This document shows, in pieces, positions 1 through 7,702 of a stretch of DNA of 12,970 nt. The stretch lies in assembly GCA_002315945.1 (NCBI GenBank), contig DCIJ01000017.1, positions 13,961 through 26,930 of the forward strand, written 5' to 3'. A program made the position numbers and the translations under genes. The first letter of the stretch is position 1. Each line of letters starts with the position of its first letter. The notes below the pieces were generated by a model. It was not told the origin of the DNA. It did no database searches and was given only the letters and a program-made list of their open reading frames with translations. Origin of the DNA: Lachnospiraceae bacterium UBA1729 (GTDB lineage: Bacteria; Bacillota; Clostridia; Lachnospirales; Lachnospiraceae).

Positions 1-84
1 TCCCTCTGCAACGAGGAGTGTCCCTTTGAATCATGATTAATTCAAAAAATATAGCAGTTTGCAACAAGTTTCGTTTAAAATTTA
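1..84. other. Left-edge intergenic stretch, no gene assigned
   Basis: No gene can be supported here. Short open frames run in from the left edge on the + strand and stop within about 40 bases, so the 3' end of an upstream gene is possible but cannot be identified. TTGAAT at 26-31 and ATTCAA at 40-45 form a small inverted repeat around ATCATGAT (30-37). It lacks a T-tract and is not a convincing terminator. Confidence 0.4.
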
Positions 85-93
85 TGGTAAAAT
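85..93 (+). promoter_or_regulatory. Possible extended -10 promoter of the diguanylate cyclase gene
   Basis: TGGTAAAAT matches an extended -10 element (TGnTAnnnT), with the hexamer TAAAAT at 88-93. No good -35 lies at 17 bp. TTGCAA at 59-64 would give a 23-bp spacer, which is too long. An extended -10 can work without a strong -35, so this is a plausible but weak call. Confidence 0.35.
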
Positions 94-150
94 AGAAACA
101 GACTGGGTAATGTATTTGTGTTGATACTATCTGGAAGGGAGATTTCAAAG

Positions 151-2412
151 ATGATCCATAATAGTAATAATTTGAATTCGTCAGAAATAACGAAAGACAA
201 ATTTGAACAGATTTTTTCTTTTTTTGAAAAGCTCATAGAGTATATGGATGATATTGATGCCATTTTGAAAGAGGTGGCACTTCATTATGATGCCGATCGG
301 GCATATGTCTTTGAATTGTCTGAAGATGGAGAATCATTAAATAACACCTATGAATGGTGCAAAGAGGGTGTGGAGCCCCAGATTGAGACTCTTCAGAATG
401 TTCCCTATGATACTGTATCGGTGTGGTTTGATGAATTTAATCGTGTAGGAGCATTTTTTATTTCCTCACTGGATAAGGATGTGGAAGCAAACAGCCTTAC
501 ATATGAAATACTTCAGCCCCAGGGAATAGAAAGCTTAATTACAGCTCCCATATATAAAAATGAAAGAATCATTGGGTTTATTGGCGTTGACAATCCCCTT
601 GTAAATACTGATGACATTGTTGTTTTAAAATCTACTGCCAGCATTTTATATAGCGAACTTAGCAGGAAAATTGCACAAAAGAATCAGACTATACAGGAAA
701 TAACACAATCTCAATTAAAACAGGATGCTGATCTTGGTGAAATAAAAGACATTATTGCATCAGCAAATATGGGGATGTGGCGTATTGAAATCGTGGATGG
801 TGAAGAACCCAGAATGTATACTGATGAAACCATGATGAAACTGCTGGGAATATATGGTCAGGAAAAATCTCCTGAAATTACATATATTGACTGGTTTTCC
901 AATGTTACACCTGATGCGGTTATGTCTGTACTAAACAGTGTTGAACGTATGAAACAGGGGTATTTTGACGAGAATACATATCTATGGAATCATCCTACAA
1001 AAGGTATTCGTTATGTCAGATGTGGAGGCACATCAAAGCAGATCCCAGGTGGTTATTCCCTTCAGGGATATCATTATGATGTTGATGATGTAGTGCGTAA
1101 GGATCTGCATCAGATGAAGCAGCTTCAGAAGGCTCTGAATGATAAAAAAGAATATTATGACACACTAGGTGCTGTTAGTGACCTCTATTTTAGTATGCAT
1201 ATTATTGATTTGACTAGGAACAGGGTAGATACAGTTAAATCAAAAGAACTGGTCAAGGAAATAGTTAATCATAAGAATGGTGCCTCAGACATGATGAAAC
1301 AGGTAATGTATTCTACAATAGCAGATGATTATCTGGAAAGTGCACTGGAATTTACTGACCTTTCTACTGTAGCAGAAAGAATGTGTGGTAAAAAAATCAT
1401 ATCCAGGGAATTTGTTGGAAAAAATATTGGATGGTTTCTTGCCAGCTTTATTACCATGGAGAGGGATAATAAAAAAAGACCCACAAAGGTTATTTTTGCA
1501 ACCCGTGTAATAGATGAAGAAATGAAGCAGAAGGAAAAGCTGATTTATAAGACTCAGACCGATGAGATGACAGGGTTGTTTAACAGACGTGCCTATGAAG
1601 AAAAAATCTATGAGTATAATGCTATTCCTTTAGAAGAAAAATTTATATATGTATCAATTGATGCAAATGGACTTAAAATAATCAATGATAATATTGGACA
1701 CGCTGCTGGAGACGAAATGCTGATAGGAGTCGCACAGTGTATGAAGAGAAGCATGGGCGCCCATGGACATTTGTACAGGATTGGCGGAGACGAGTTCGTG
1801 GCCATTCTTTTCTGCGATAAACAGGAAATTCAGTCCGTGCTGGCAACTTTTGATTATATGCTTGATAATTGGACTGGTAAGCTGGTAAACAGTCTTTCGG
1901 TATCTTATGGCTGGATTAGCAAGGATGAGATGCCAGAAGCTTCTACAAGACAGCTTGGAGCTATTGCTGAAAAGAGAATGTATGATGCTAAAATGGAATA
2001 TTACCAGACTAAGGGTATAGACAGACGGGGCCAACGGGAAGCACACAGAGTGTTATGCAGCTTGTATACAAAAATTCTGAAAATTAACATTTCATATGAC
2101 TCATATGAAATCATTAATATGGATTCTTCTGAACAGATTGCGGAAAAAGGATTTGCAGATAAATTATCAGAATGGTTGTCGTCTTTTGGCACATTAGGAA
2201 ACGTGCACCCAGAGGATTTGGAGGATTATATCAGAGTAACTGATTTGGAATATATGAGAGAGTATTTTAAACAGGGTAATTCATCACTTCATATTATTTA
2301 CAGGAGAAAATCTGATGAGGGCTATAAGCGCACTATGATGGAGATTGTTCCTGCTAATGATTACAATGATTCAAATCAGAAACTGTTCATGTATGTAAAA
2401 GAAATTGGGTAA
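151..2412 (+). CDS. Diguanylate cyclase with GAF and PAS-like sensor domains
   Basis: Makes c-di-GMP from two GTP; probably cytoplasmic, since no membrane segment is visible. The ATG at 151 has a Shine-Dalgarno GGAAGGGAG (133-141) nine bases upstream, so it is preferred over the in-frame GTG at 118; the protein is then 753 aa. Domains in order: GAF-like (about 25-165), PAS-like (about 195-315), a second PAS-like module (about 335-455), GGDEF (about 465-620), and a C-terminal PAS-like module (about 632-753). The GGDEF domain begins with DEMTGLFNRRAY, has D504/N506 in VSIDANGLK, and carries an intact GGDEF signature at 545-549. The RxxD product-inhibition site expected five residues before the signature is absent (GAHG there). 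Synthesis is therefore likely active and not inhibited through the usual I-site. The ligand is unknown. The domain limits of the PAS-like modules are inferred from residue patterns. Confidence 0.9.
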   Translation: MIHNSNNLNSSEITKDKFEQIFSFFEKLIEYMDDIDAILKEVALHYDADRAYVFELSEDGESLNNTYEWCKEGVEPQIETLQNVPYDTVSVWFDEFNRVGAFFISSLDKDVEANSLTYEILQPQGIESLITAPIYKNERIIGFIGVDNPLVNTDDIVVLKSTASILYSELSRKIAQKNQTIQEITQSQLKQDADLGEIKDIIASANMGMWRIEIVDGEEPRMYTDETMMKLLGIYGQEKSPEITYIDWFSNVTPDAVMSVLNSVERMKQGYFDENTYLWNHPTKGIRYVRCGGTSKQIPGGYSLQGYHYDVDDVVRKDLHQMKQLQKALNDKKEYYDTLGAVSDLYFSMHIIDLTRNRVDTVKSKELVKEIVNHKNGASDMMKQVMYSTIADDYLESALEFTDLSTVAERMCGKKIISREFVGKNIGWFLASFITMERDNKKRPTKVIFATRVIDEEMKQKEKLIYKTQTDEMTGLFNRRAYEEKIYEYNAIPLEEKFIYVSIDANGLKIINDNIGHAAGDEMLIGVAQCMKRSMGAHGHLYRIGGDEFVAILFCDKQEIQSVLATFDYMLDNWTGKLVNSLSVSYGWISKDEMPEASTRQLGAIAEKRMYDAKMEYYQTKGIDRRGQREAHRVLCSLYTKILKINISYDSYEIINMDSSEQIAEKGFADKLSEWLSSFGTLGNVHPEDLEDYIRVTDLEYMREYFKQGNSSLHIIYRRKSDEGYKRTMMEIVPANDYNDSNQKLFMYVKEIG

Positions 2413-2423
2413 ACATCATAAGG

Positions 2424-2442
2424 ACACTCGCAAAGCGTGTGT
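2424..2442 (+). terminator. Weak stem-loop after the diguanylate cyclase gene
   Basis: ACAC-T-CGC, loop AAA, GCG-T-GTGT forms an 8-bp stem with one T-T mismatch just after the stop codon. Only a broken T-rich stretch (TGTTGTGG) follows, so it may be an inefficient terminator or merely a 3' structure. Confidence 0.3.
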
Positions 2443-2467
2443 TGTTGTGGTGAAAATCAGGTAATTC

Positions 2468-2496
2468 TTTATATTACGGGGAAAATATGGTATCAT
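2468..2496 (+). promoter_or_regulatory. Likely promoter of glmM
   Basis: The -10 element TATCAT (2491-2496) is preceded by TGG (extended -10). TTTATA at 2468-2473 sits 17 bp upstream and matches four of six -35 consensus bases. The resulting leader of about 50 nt contains a small hairpin and the glmM ribosome binding site. Confidence 0.55.
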
Positions 2497-2504
2497 ATCT
2501 TATC

Positions 2505-2523
2505 GTCTATGTAAAAAATAGAC
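2505..2523 (+). promoter_or_regulatory. Perfect 6-bp hairpin in the glmM leader
   Basis: GTCTAT (2505-2510) and ATAGAC (2518-2523) are perfect inverted repeats around a 7-nt A-rich loop. They lie inside the predicted 5' leader, about 15 nt before the Shine-Dalgarno GGGAG (2539-2543). The element could be an mRNA-stabilising stem or an operator. No T-tract follows, so it is not a terminator. Function is not known. Confidence 0.35.
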
Positions 2524-2551
2524 ATATTATTAATTTTTGGGAGAAATTAAA

Positions 2552-3889
2552 ATGAAATATTTTGGTACAGATGGATTCAGAGGTAAGGTAAACGAGGTCC
2601 TTACAGTTGACCATGCTATTCAGATAGGAAAATATCTGGGTTATCATTTTAAACAGCAAAAGAAGGAAGTTAAGTGTGTAATTGGTAAGGATACCCGTCG
2701 TTCAAGTTATATGTATGAGTACGGCCTGGTTGCCGGACTTACTTCAACTGGAGCAGATGTGTATCTTCTTCATGTTACTACTACACCAAGTGTTGCGCAT
2801 GTTACCAGAACCGAGGATTTTGATTTTGGTATCATGATTACTGCAAGCCATAATCCTTATCATGATAATGGAATTAAGGTAATTGATTCTAATGGTCACA
2901 AGATGGATGAAGGTATCCTTGAAAAGATTGAGCAGTTTATTGATGGCGAAATTGAGATTCCATTAAGCGATTTTGAAAATATTGGAAAATGTCAGGATTA
3001 CATGCAGGGAAGAAATAAGTACATGAACTTCCTCATGTCTCTTATGCCTTATTCACTGAATGGTTACAGAGTTGGTCTTGACTGTGCTAATGGCGCCAGC
3101 TTTATGCTTGCAAAAAATGTTTTTGACATGGTAGGTGCAAAGACCTTTGTTATTAATGCTGAACCTGATGGCTTTAATATTAATAGAGAATGCGGCTCTA
3201 CCCACCTTGCTAAGCTTCAGAAATTTGTAGTAGATAATCATCTGGATGTAGGCTTTGCATTTGATGGTGATGCGGACAGATGTCTGGCAGTGGATGAACA
3301 TGGAAATGTGGTTGATGGTGACATGATCATCTATTTGTATGGCTGTTTCCTCAAAGAAAAGGGTGCTCTTAATGGCGATACTGTTGTTACGACTATCATG
3401 TCTAACATGGGTATTACTAAGGCGCTTAAAGAAAGAGGAATCTCTAATGTACAGACTAGCGTGGGGGACAAGTATGTTGCCGCTGAATTGAATGCTAATA
3501 ATTTTTCAATTGGTGGTGAGCAGAGCGGCCATATAATATTTAACAAGAATGCTACTACAGGTGATGGCATTCTTACAGCTCTTAAAGTAATGGAAGTTAT
3601 GGTTGAAAAGAAGTCATCACTTTCACTACTTGTTCATGATATTGAAATTTATCCTCAGAAGCTGATAAATATTAAAGTAAAGAATAATATGGATGCCCTG
3701 TTAGAAACTGCTGAGGTTAAGGGTGCAGTTGCACATACAGAAGCTGATCTGGGAGATGATGGACGCGTTGTATTAAGAAAGAGTGGTACAGAGCCCCTTA
3801 TTCGAATAATGGTAGAGGCCAGAACTGAAGAACAGTGTCTGAAGTATGCGGAATATATTCGAGATACTATTCAGAAGATGGATAACTAA
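2552..3889 (+). CDS. glmM: Phosphoglucosamine mutase
   Basis: Interconverts glucosamine 6-phosphate and glucosamine 1-phosphate in the cytosol, the step before GlmU in UDP-GlcNAc synthesis for peptidoglycan and other amino-sugar polymers. The ATG at 2552 has GGGAG eight bases upstream and gives 445 aa, the normal family length; the in-frame TTG at 2537 is rejected. The alpha-D-phosphohexomutase signatures are all present: N-terminal YFGTDGFRG; phosphoserine loop TASHNP with Ser99; metal-binding DGDADR (238-243); sugar-binding GGEQSGH (321-327), which favours GlmM over phosphoglucomutase or phosphomannomutase; and phosphate-binding RKSGTEPLIR (409-418). It has its own promoter and lies between a diguanylate cyclase and a c-di-GMP phosphodiesterase. 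No terminator separates it from the downstream gene, so the two are probably cotranscribed. Confidence 0.95.
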   Translation: MKYFGTDGFRGKVNEVLTVDHAIQIGKYLGYHFKQQKKEVKCVIGKDTRRSSYMYEYGLVAGLTSTGADVYLLHVTTTPSVAHVTRTEDFDFGIMITASHNPYHDNGIKVIDSNGHKMDEGILEKIEQFIDGEIEIPLSDFENIGKCQDYMQGRNKYMNFLMSLMPYSLNGYRVGLDCANGASFMLAKNVFDMVGAKTFVINAEPDGFNINRECGSTHLAKLQKFVVDNHLDVGFAFDGDADRCLAVDEHGNVVDGDMIIYLYGCFLKEKGALNGDTVVTTIMSNMGITKALKERGISNVQTSVGDKYVAAELNANNFSIGGEQSGHIIFNKNATTGDGILTALKVMEVMVEKKSSLSLLVHDIEIYPQKLINIKVKNNMDALLETAEVKGAVAHTEADLGDDGRVVLRKSGTEPLIRIMVEARTEEQCLKYAEYIRDTIQKMDN

Positions 3890-3927
3890 AATACTGATGA
3901 ATTCACGGTATTATCGAGGATTGGCAA

Positions 3928-5592
3928 ATGGGAAGTGTTGTTTTGGAAAATCTGAATCTTGACTCGTTTAGGAGATTTATTAATCTGTATTGTTCCAGTA
4001 TGGATGACTATTTGTATTGTATTGATGTGCCCAATGACAGATATATTGTATCTCCAAATGCTGTAAGCAGATTTGCGTTGCCTTCAAATGAGTTTGATGA
4101 TTGCCTTGAAACCCACAGACTATTTGTTCATCCGGATGATTTTGATATGTTAGAGGCTGATCTCAATGAGATGCTGCAGGGCAAGAAGGATAGTCATAAT
4201 CTCCGTTATCGCTGGATGTCAAAGGAAAAGGAACCTGTGTGGATTAACTGTCGAGGCAGACTGATAAGGGATTCAGAAGGTAATCCACAATGGATGATAG
4301 GCTGTGTTAATGAAATTGGTAAAAAGCCAATGGCGTCAAACAATAGTGGTTTACTTGCGCAGGATGCACTTCAGGATTTGTTCCAAGGATTTGATGACAC
4401 TGAGATTAATGGATTTATTGTGAGAATCGGTGTTGATGATTTTCGCGATATTATCGAGAATAAGGGCAGTAAGTATGGAGATAAGGTTTTAAAAAATCTT
4501 GCTAAGATTATTGACAGCTGCCTAAGTGACAATATGCGATCCTATGTATCAGGAGAATCAGATTTTCTTATTGATATCTTTGATACAGATGATGTCAATG
4601 TAGCCATAAAACTTTACAATGAGATTAGTGCCAAGGTTCGTAAATACGTAAAAGTCAATAAATATGAAGTGTATTTTACACTTTCTGCAGGAATACTGTA
4701 TCTGGATGATTTGGAAGATAAATCATTCCATAACATGATGAAATTTTCTGAATTTACCCTGTCAAAGGCAAATGAGCTGGGAAAAAATCAGTGGTACGCT
4801 TTTGTATATGAGGATTATGAGCAGTTTCAGCGAAAACTTAGGCTGACAAAGGTTCTCCGATCCAGTATAAATAATAGTTTTAAAGGATACGAATTGTATA
4901 TTCAGCCTATTGTTGACAGTGCCGACAGAACTGTTAGAGGAGGAGAGGCGCTTCTTAGATATGACGAGGAGACCTTTGGCTCTGTAATGCCAGGAGAATT
5001 TATTTCACTTCTTGAAGAAAGTGGTTTGATTGTTCCGGTTGGAAGATGGGTAATCAGAGAATCCATTAAGATATGTAAAGCGATTCGTAAATTTATTCCC
5101 AACTTTAAAATTCATGTGAACCTTTCCTATGTCCAGATACTGAAGAGTGATGTTCTGGATGATATTCTGGAATATCTGGCCCAATTTGAAATGCCAAGTA
5201 ACTCTTTGACCATAGAGCTTACAGAGAGTGGACTTCTGGAATCAAATGAAAGAATGCGTAAGTTTTGTGATGGATTAAAAACCTACGGCATTCCCTTTGC
5301 TCTGGATGATTTTGGAACAGGATATTCGAATTTCAGATATATTAATGAGATGATGCCGGATACACTTAAGATAGACCGTACTTTTATTACACAGGCATTA
5401 AACAATGAAAAGGATTTTAGAGTTCTTAGATTTATGTCAGAGATGCTGCACTCGATTGATGTAAAGTATGTCATCGAGGGTATTGAGACAGAGGAAGAGC
5501 TTTTAAGAGTAAGAAGTCTTGAACCTGATTATATTCAGGGATATCTTTTTGGAAAGCCTGTTCCGGTTGATGATTTTTTAAAAACAATATAA
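3928..5592 (+). CDS. c-di-GMP phosphodiesterase, PAS-degenerate GGDEF-EAL
   Basis: Predicted to hydrolyse c-di-GMP to pGpG in the cytosol. The ATG at 3928 has GAGGA (3916-3920) seven bases upstream; length 554 aa. Domains: PAS (about 15-130, with the family-like FVHPDD and WINCRGRLIRDSEG stretches), GGDEF-like (about 145-290), EAL (about 305-550). The GGDEF signature has decayed to SGESDF (208-213), so this domain should not make c-di-GMP and may serve as a GTP-sensing or dimerising module. The EAL domain keeps the residues expected for activity: E340 in EALLR, N398 in VNLS, E430 in ELTES, D460-D461 in DDFGTGYS, K481 in LKID, E517 in EGIE and Q537 in QGYLFGKP. It follows glmM by 38 bp with no terminator, so probably the same transcript, and ends at a strong terminator. 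No membrane segment or signal peptide is seen. Confidence 0.93.
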   Translation: MGSVVLENLNLDSFRRFINLYCSSMDDYLYCIDVPNDRYIVSPNAVSRFALPSNEFDDCLETHRLFVHPDDFDMLEADLNEMLQGKKDSHNLRYRWMSKEKEPVWINCRGRLIRDSEGNPQWMIGCVNEIGKKPMASNNSGLLAQDALQDLFQGFDDTEINGFIVRIGVDDFRDIIENKGSKYGDKVLKNLAKIIDSCLSDNMRSYVSGESDFLIDIFDTDDVNVAIKLYNEISAKVRKYVKVNKYEVYFTLSAGILYLDDLEDKSFHNMMKFSEFTLSKANELGKNQWYAFVYEDYEQFQRKLRLTKVLRSSINNSFKGYELYIQPIVDSADRTVRGGEALLRYDEETFGSVMPGEFISLLEESGLIVPVGRWVIRESIKICKAIRKFIPNFKIHVNLSYVQILKSDVLDDILEYLAQFEMPSNSLTIELTESGLLESNERMRKFCDGLKTYGIPFALDDFGTGYSNFRYINEMMPDTLKIDRTFITQALNNEKDFRVLRFMSEMLHSIDVKYVIEGIETEEELLRVRSLEPDYIQGYLFGKPVPVDDFLKTI

Positions 5593-5595
5593 GGG

Positions 5596-5627
5596 AAAAG
5601 CCTCCCGTGAATGGGAGGCTTTTATTT
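5596..5627 (+). terminator. Strong intrinsic terminator after the glmM-EAL operon
   Basis: GCCTCCC (5600-5606) pairs with GGGAGGC (5613-5619) around the loop GTGAAT. The stem extends with AAAA/TTTT to 11 bp and is followed by TTTTATTT. It begins four bases after the EAL stop codon and ends only about 10 bases before the start of the helicase gene. With A and T runs on both sides it could also work in the other direction. Confidence 0.9.
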
Positions 5628-5636
5628 AGCACATTT

Positions 5637-7583
5637 ATGGATAAAAAATATTTTATTGAAAATTACATTAATGCATATGTAAGTTTTGCGAAAGGCAGAG
5701 CAGGGGGATTAAATGAACCTGGCGGATCTCTCGCAAAAAAACTGGCAAGCATTAAGAAGTATGTTATCAGACAAAAAAGAGTACCAAAAGACTTCTATTC
5801 ACAGATTGGAAGAACGCTTGCTTTTGGTTATAAGTTCAAGGATGAGAATCTGATTAACAAGAGTCTGGATATGATTACATACTTTGCTGAACTGGATTTT
5901 GATGTATGCAAGGGCCGTAATTATCCGGATGAATTCATGTCTTACCTGACCAGTGAACCCGGGTTGCTTGTCAAGACAATGACATTGGCTCAAAAGTATG
6001 AGACGTTTCTCAGAGATGCAGTAAAAAGGGAGATGATAGAGACTGTTCAGGTAGACCCGACAGTTGAATATATTGAGGCAAGAAAGCTCCATCGCCATTT
6101 CTTTTTACATATCGGTCCTACAAACTCCGGCAAAACTTATCAGTCTATTCAACGACTGAAGATGGCTAATAAAGGGGCATATCTGTCACCCTTAAGACTG
6201 CTTGCACTTGAAATATATGATAACTGTACAAGGGACAACGTGCCCTGCAGTATGGTTACAGGCGAAGAGATAATTGATACCCCTGATGCCAGAGTGATTT
6301 CCCAGACTATTGAAACTGTGGATTTGGAAGAAGAATATGATATTGCCGTAATTGATGAGGCTCAGATGGTAGCAGATGAGTTTCGAGGCCATTCCTGGGT
6401 AAAAGCATTAATGGGTTTGAAATGCAAAGAGATCCATGTATGTGCCAGCCAGGATGCTGAGGGAATTCTGAAGCGTATCATTGAAAAATGTGAGGATTCC
6501 TGGGAGGTTGAATATCATGAGAGAAAAACACCTCTTGTAATGGAGGAATATTTTGTGCCTGTGGCTGATGGGAATATCAAAGAACATATTAGTCATGGGG
6601 ATGCTTTTATTGTCTTTTCAAAAAGGTCGGTGCTGGATTTGGCAGCCAGGTTTGAACTGGAAGGAATTAGTGCCAGTGTAATATATGGTAATCTTCCCCC
6701 TGAAATTAGAAAGAATGAAGTTAGAAAGTTTGTTGAAGGACAGACTGATGTAGTTATTTCTACTGACGCAATTGGAATGGGCATTAATCTTCCCATCAGA
6801 AGAATTATTTTTGCTGAAACAGAAAAATTTGATGGAAAAGTCAAGCGAAATCTTACAGGAACCGAAGTGCTGCAGATAGCAGGCAGGGCTGGTCGTTTTG
6901 GAATATATGAGGAGGGGAAAGTTTCAGCTACTTCTCCCAAGGGGCTAAAGTTTATTGCTGAGATGATTAGTAAAAAACTTCCTGAAATTAATCATGCACG
7001 ACTTGATTTCCCCAAGGTATTATTGGACCTGCCGGATGAACTTGATAATATTCTGATTATGTGGTCAGGATTGCCAGACATTTTCCCTTATAAGAAAATT
7101 GATACTCGAGAGATGCTGGATCTGTACAAAATATTAAAGGATAGATCTGATGAGTTTGCTCAGATTCCGGGTGGAGATGATAAGAGAGTTCTGTATAGTA
7201 TGATCTCCTGTCCCCTGGATTATAAAAATCCTGATATAGTAGATTTGTGGGTCAGATACTGCAAAGAATATGCTGCCGATATTACTCTGAAGTTTCCGCG
7301 TGTTAGTGATTTGGACAAGCCTGAGCTGGAAAAATGGGAAACCTATTACAGACAGTTGGATTTGTACCATAACTTTTCACTGAGAATGGGCAAACTAATA
7401 AAAGAGGACAAGCTGCGGGAAAAGAAAGAGTATGCTGATGAAAAAATCATGGCAATATTAGATGAGAGTAAGCATGGCTTTGTGAAGCGGTGCAGATATT
7501 GCGGTAAAATAATGCCAATGGGTGCTGGAAGCGGTATCTGTGACTCCTGTTTTGGCTGGAGACGGGGCAGAAGAAGGCGATAG
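5637..7583 (+). CDS. SUV3-like superfamily 2 RNA helicase with C-terminal zinc motif
   Basis: ATP-dependent helicase, most like the SUV3 group (mitochondrial degradosome RNA helicase) and probably acting in RNA unwinding or decay. From the ATG at 5637 it is 648 aa. Seen motifs: Walker A GPTNSGKT (160-167, the typical SUV3 form), motif Ia region YLSPLRLLALEIYD, Walker B DEAQ (240-243), TDAIGMGINLPIRRIIF (motif V) and QIAGRAGRFG (motif VI, 413-422). The tail has CRYCGK and CDSCFGW, a CxxC...CxxC zinc motif (C619, C622, C635, C638), and ends in the basic WRRGRRRR. About 150 residues before the motor domain are not recognised. The start is uncertain: ATG 5637 lacks a Shine-Dalgarno, while in-frame GTG 5607 lies in the loop of the preceding terminator. 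No clear promoter or terminator of its own is visible. Helicase assignment is firm; the RNA substrate and partner are inferred from family. Confidence 0.85.
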   Translation: MDKKYFIENYINAYVSFAKGRAGGLNEPGGSLAKKLASIKKYVIRQKRVPKDFYSQIGRTLAFGYKFKDENLINKSLDMITYFAELDFDVCKGRNYPDEFMSYLTSEPGLLVKTMTLAQKYETFLRDAVKREMIETVQVDPTVEYIEARKLHRHFFLHIGPTNSGKTYQSIQRLKMANKGAYLSPLRLLALEIYDNCTRDNVPCSMVTGEEIIDTPDARVISQTIETVDLEEEYDIAVIDEAQMVADEFRGHSWVKALMGLKCKEIHVCASQDAEGILKRIIEKCEDSWEVEYHERKTPLVMEEYFVPVADGNIKEHISHGDAFIVFSKRSVLDLAARFELEGISASVIYGNLPPEIRKNEVRKFVEGQTDVVISTDAIGMGINLPIRRIIFAETEKFDGKVKRNLTGTEVLQIAGRAGRFGIYEEGKVSATSPKGLKFIAEMISKKLPEINHARLDFPKVLLDLPDELDNILIMWSGLPDIFPYKKIDTREMLDLYKILKDRSDEFAQIPGGDDKRVLYSMISCPLDYKNPDIVDLWVRYCKEYAADITLKFPRVSDLDKPELEKWETYYRQLDLYHNFSLRMGKLIKEDKLREKKEYADEKIMAILDESKHGFVKRCRYCGKIMPMGAGSGICDSCFGWRRGRRRR

Positions 7584-7647
7584 TTATAGATGTAATCAGA
7601 AATACCACAATATATTGGGTTAAAATGCTAATTTTTACAATTTTATG

Positions 7648-7676
7648 TTGACAATGAAGTTATTGAAATGTATACT
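7648..7676 (+). promoter_or_regulatory. Near-consensus promoter of the DUF177-rpmF operon
   Basis: TTGACA (7648-7653), 17-bp spacer, TATACT (7671-7676): a perfect -35 and five of six at -10. The 30 bases upstream are very AT-rich and may act as an UP element. Such strength suits a ribosomal protein operon. The implied leader is only about 20 nt. Confidence 0.88.
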
Positions 7677-7702
7677 TGCAAAAGTGTGGATAGGAGAATA
7701 GT

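Noticed and set aside
26..45. Inverted repeat TTGAAT/ATTCAA at the left edge as terminator or attachment site
   Set aside because: Short, AT-rich, no T-tract and no integrase nearby.
118..150. Upstream GTG start for the diguanylate cyclase
   Set aside because: It would place the Shine-Dalgarno GGAAGGGAG inside the gene; the ATG at 151 is ideally spaced from it.
1654..2046. Antisense open frame of 130 codons within the diguanylate cyclase gene
   Set aside because: Opposite strand of the well-supported GGDEF domain, no ribosome binding site and no recognisable protein.
3890..3912. Stem-loop AATACTG / CGGTATT between glmM and the EAL gene as a terminator
   Set aside because: The stem is short with a wobble pair and no T-tract follows; read-through into the EAL gene is more likely.
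5607..5636. GTG start for the helicase giving ten extra residues
   Set aside because: It lies in the loop of a strong terminator, and the extra residues (MNGRLLFSTF) are just the translated hairpin. Not fully excluded, because ATG 5637 lacks a ribosome binding site.
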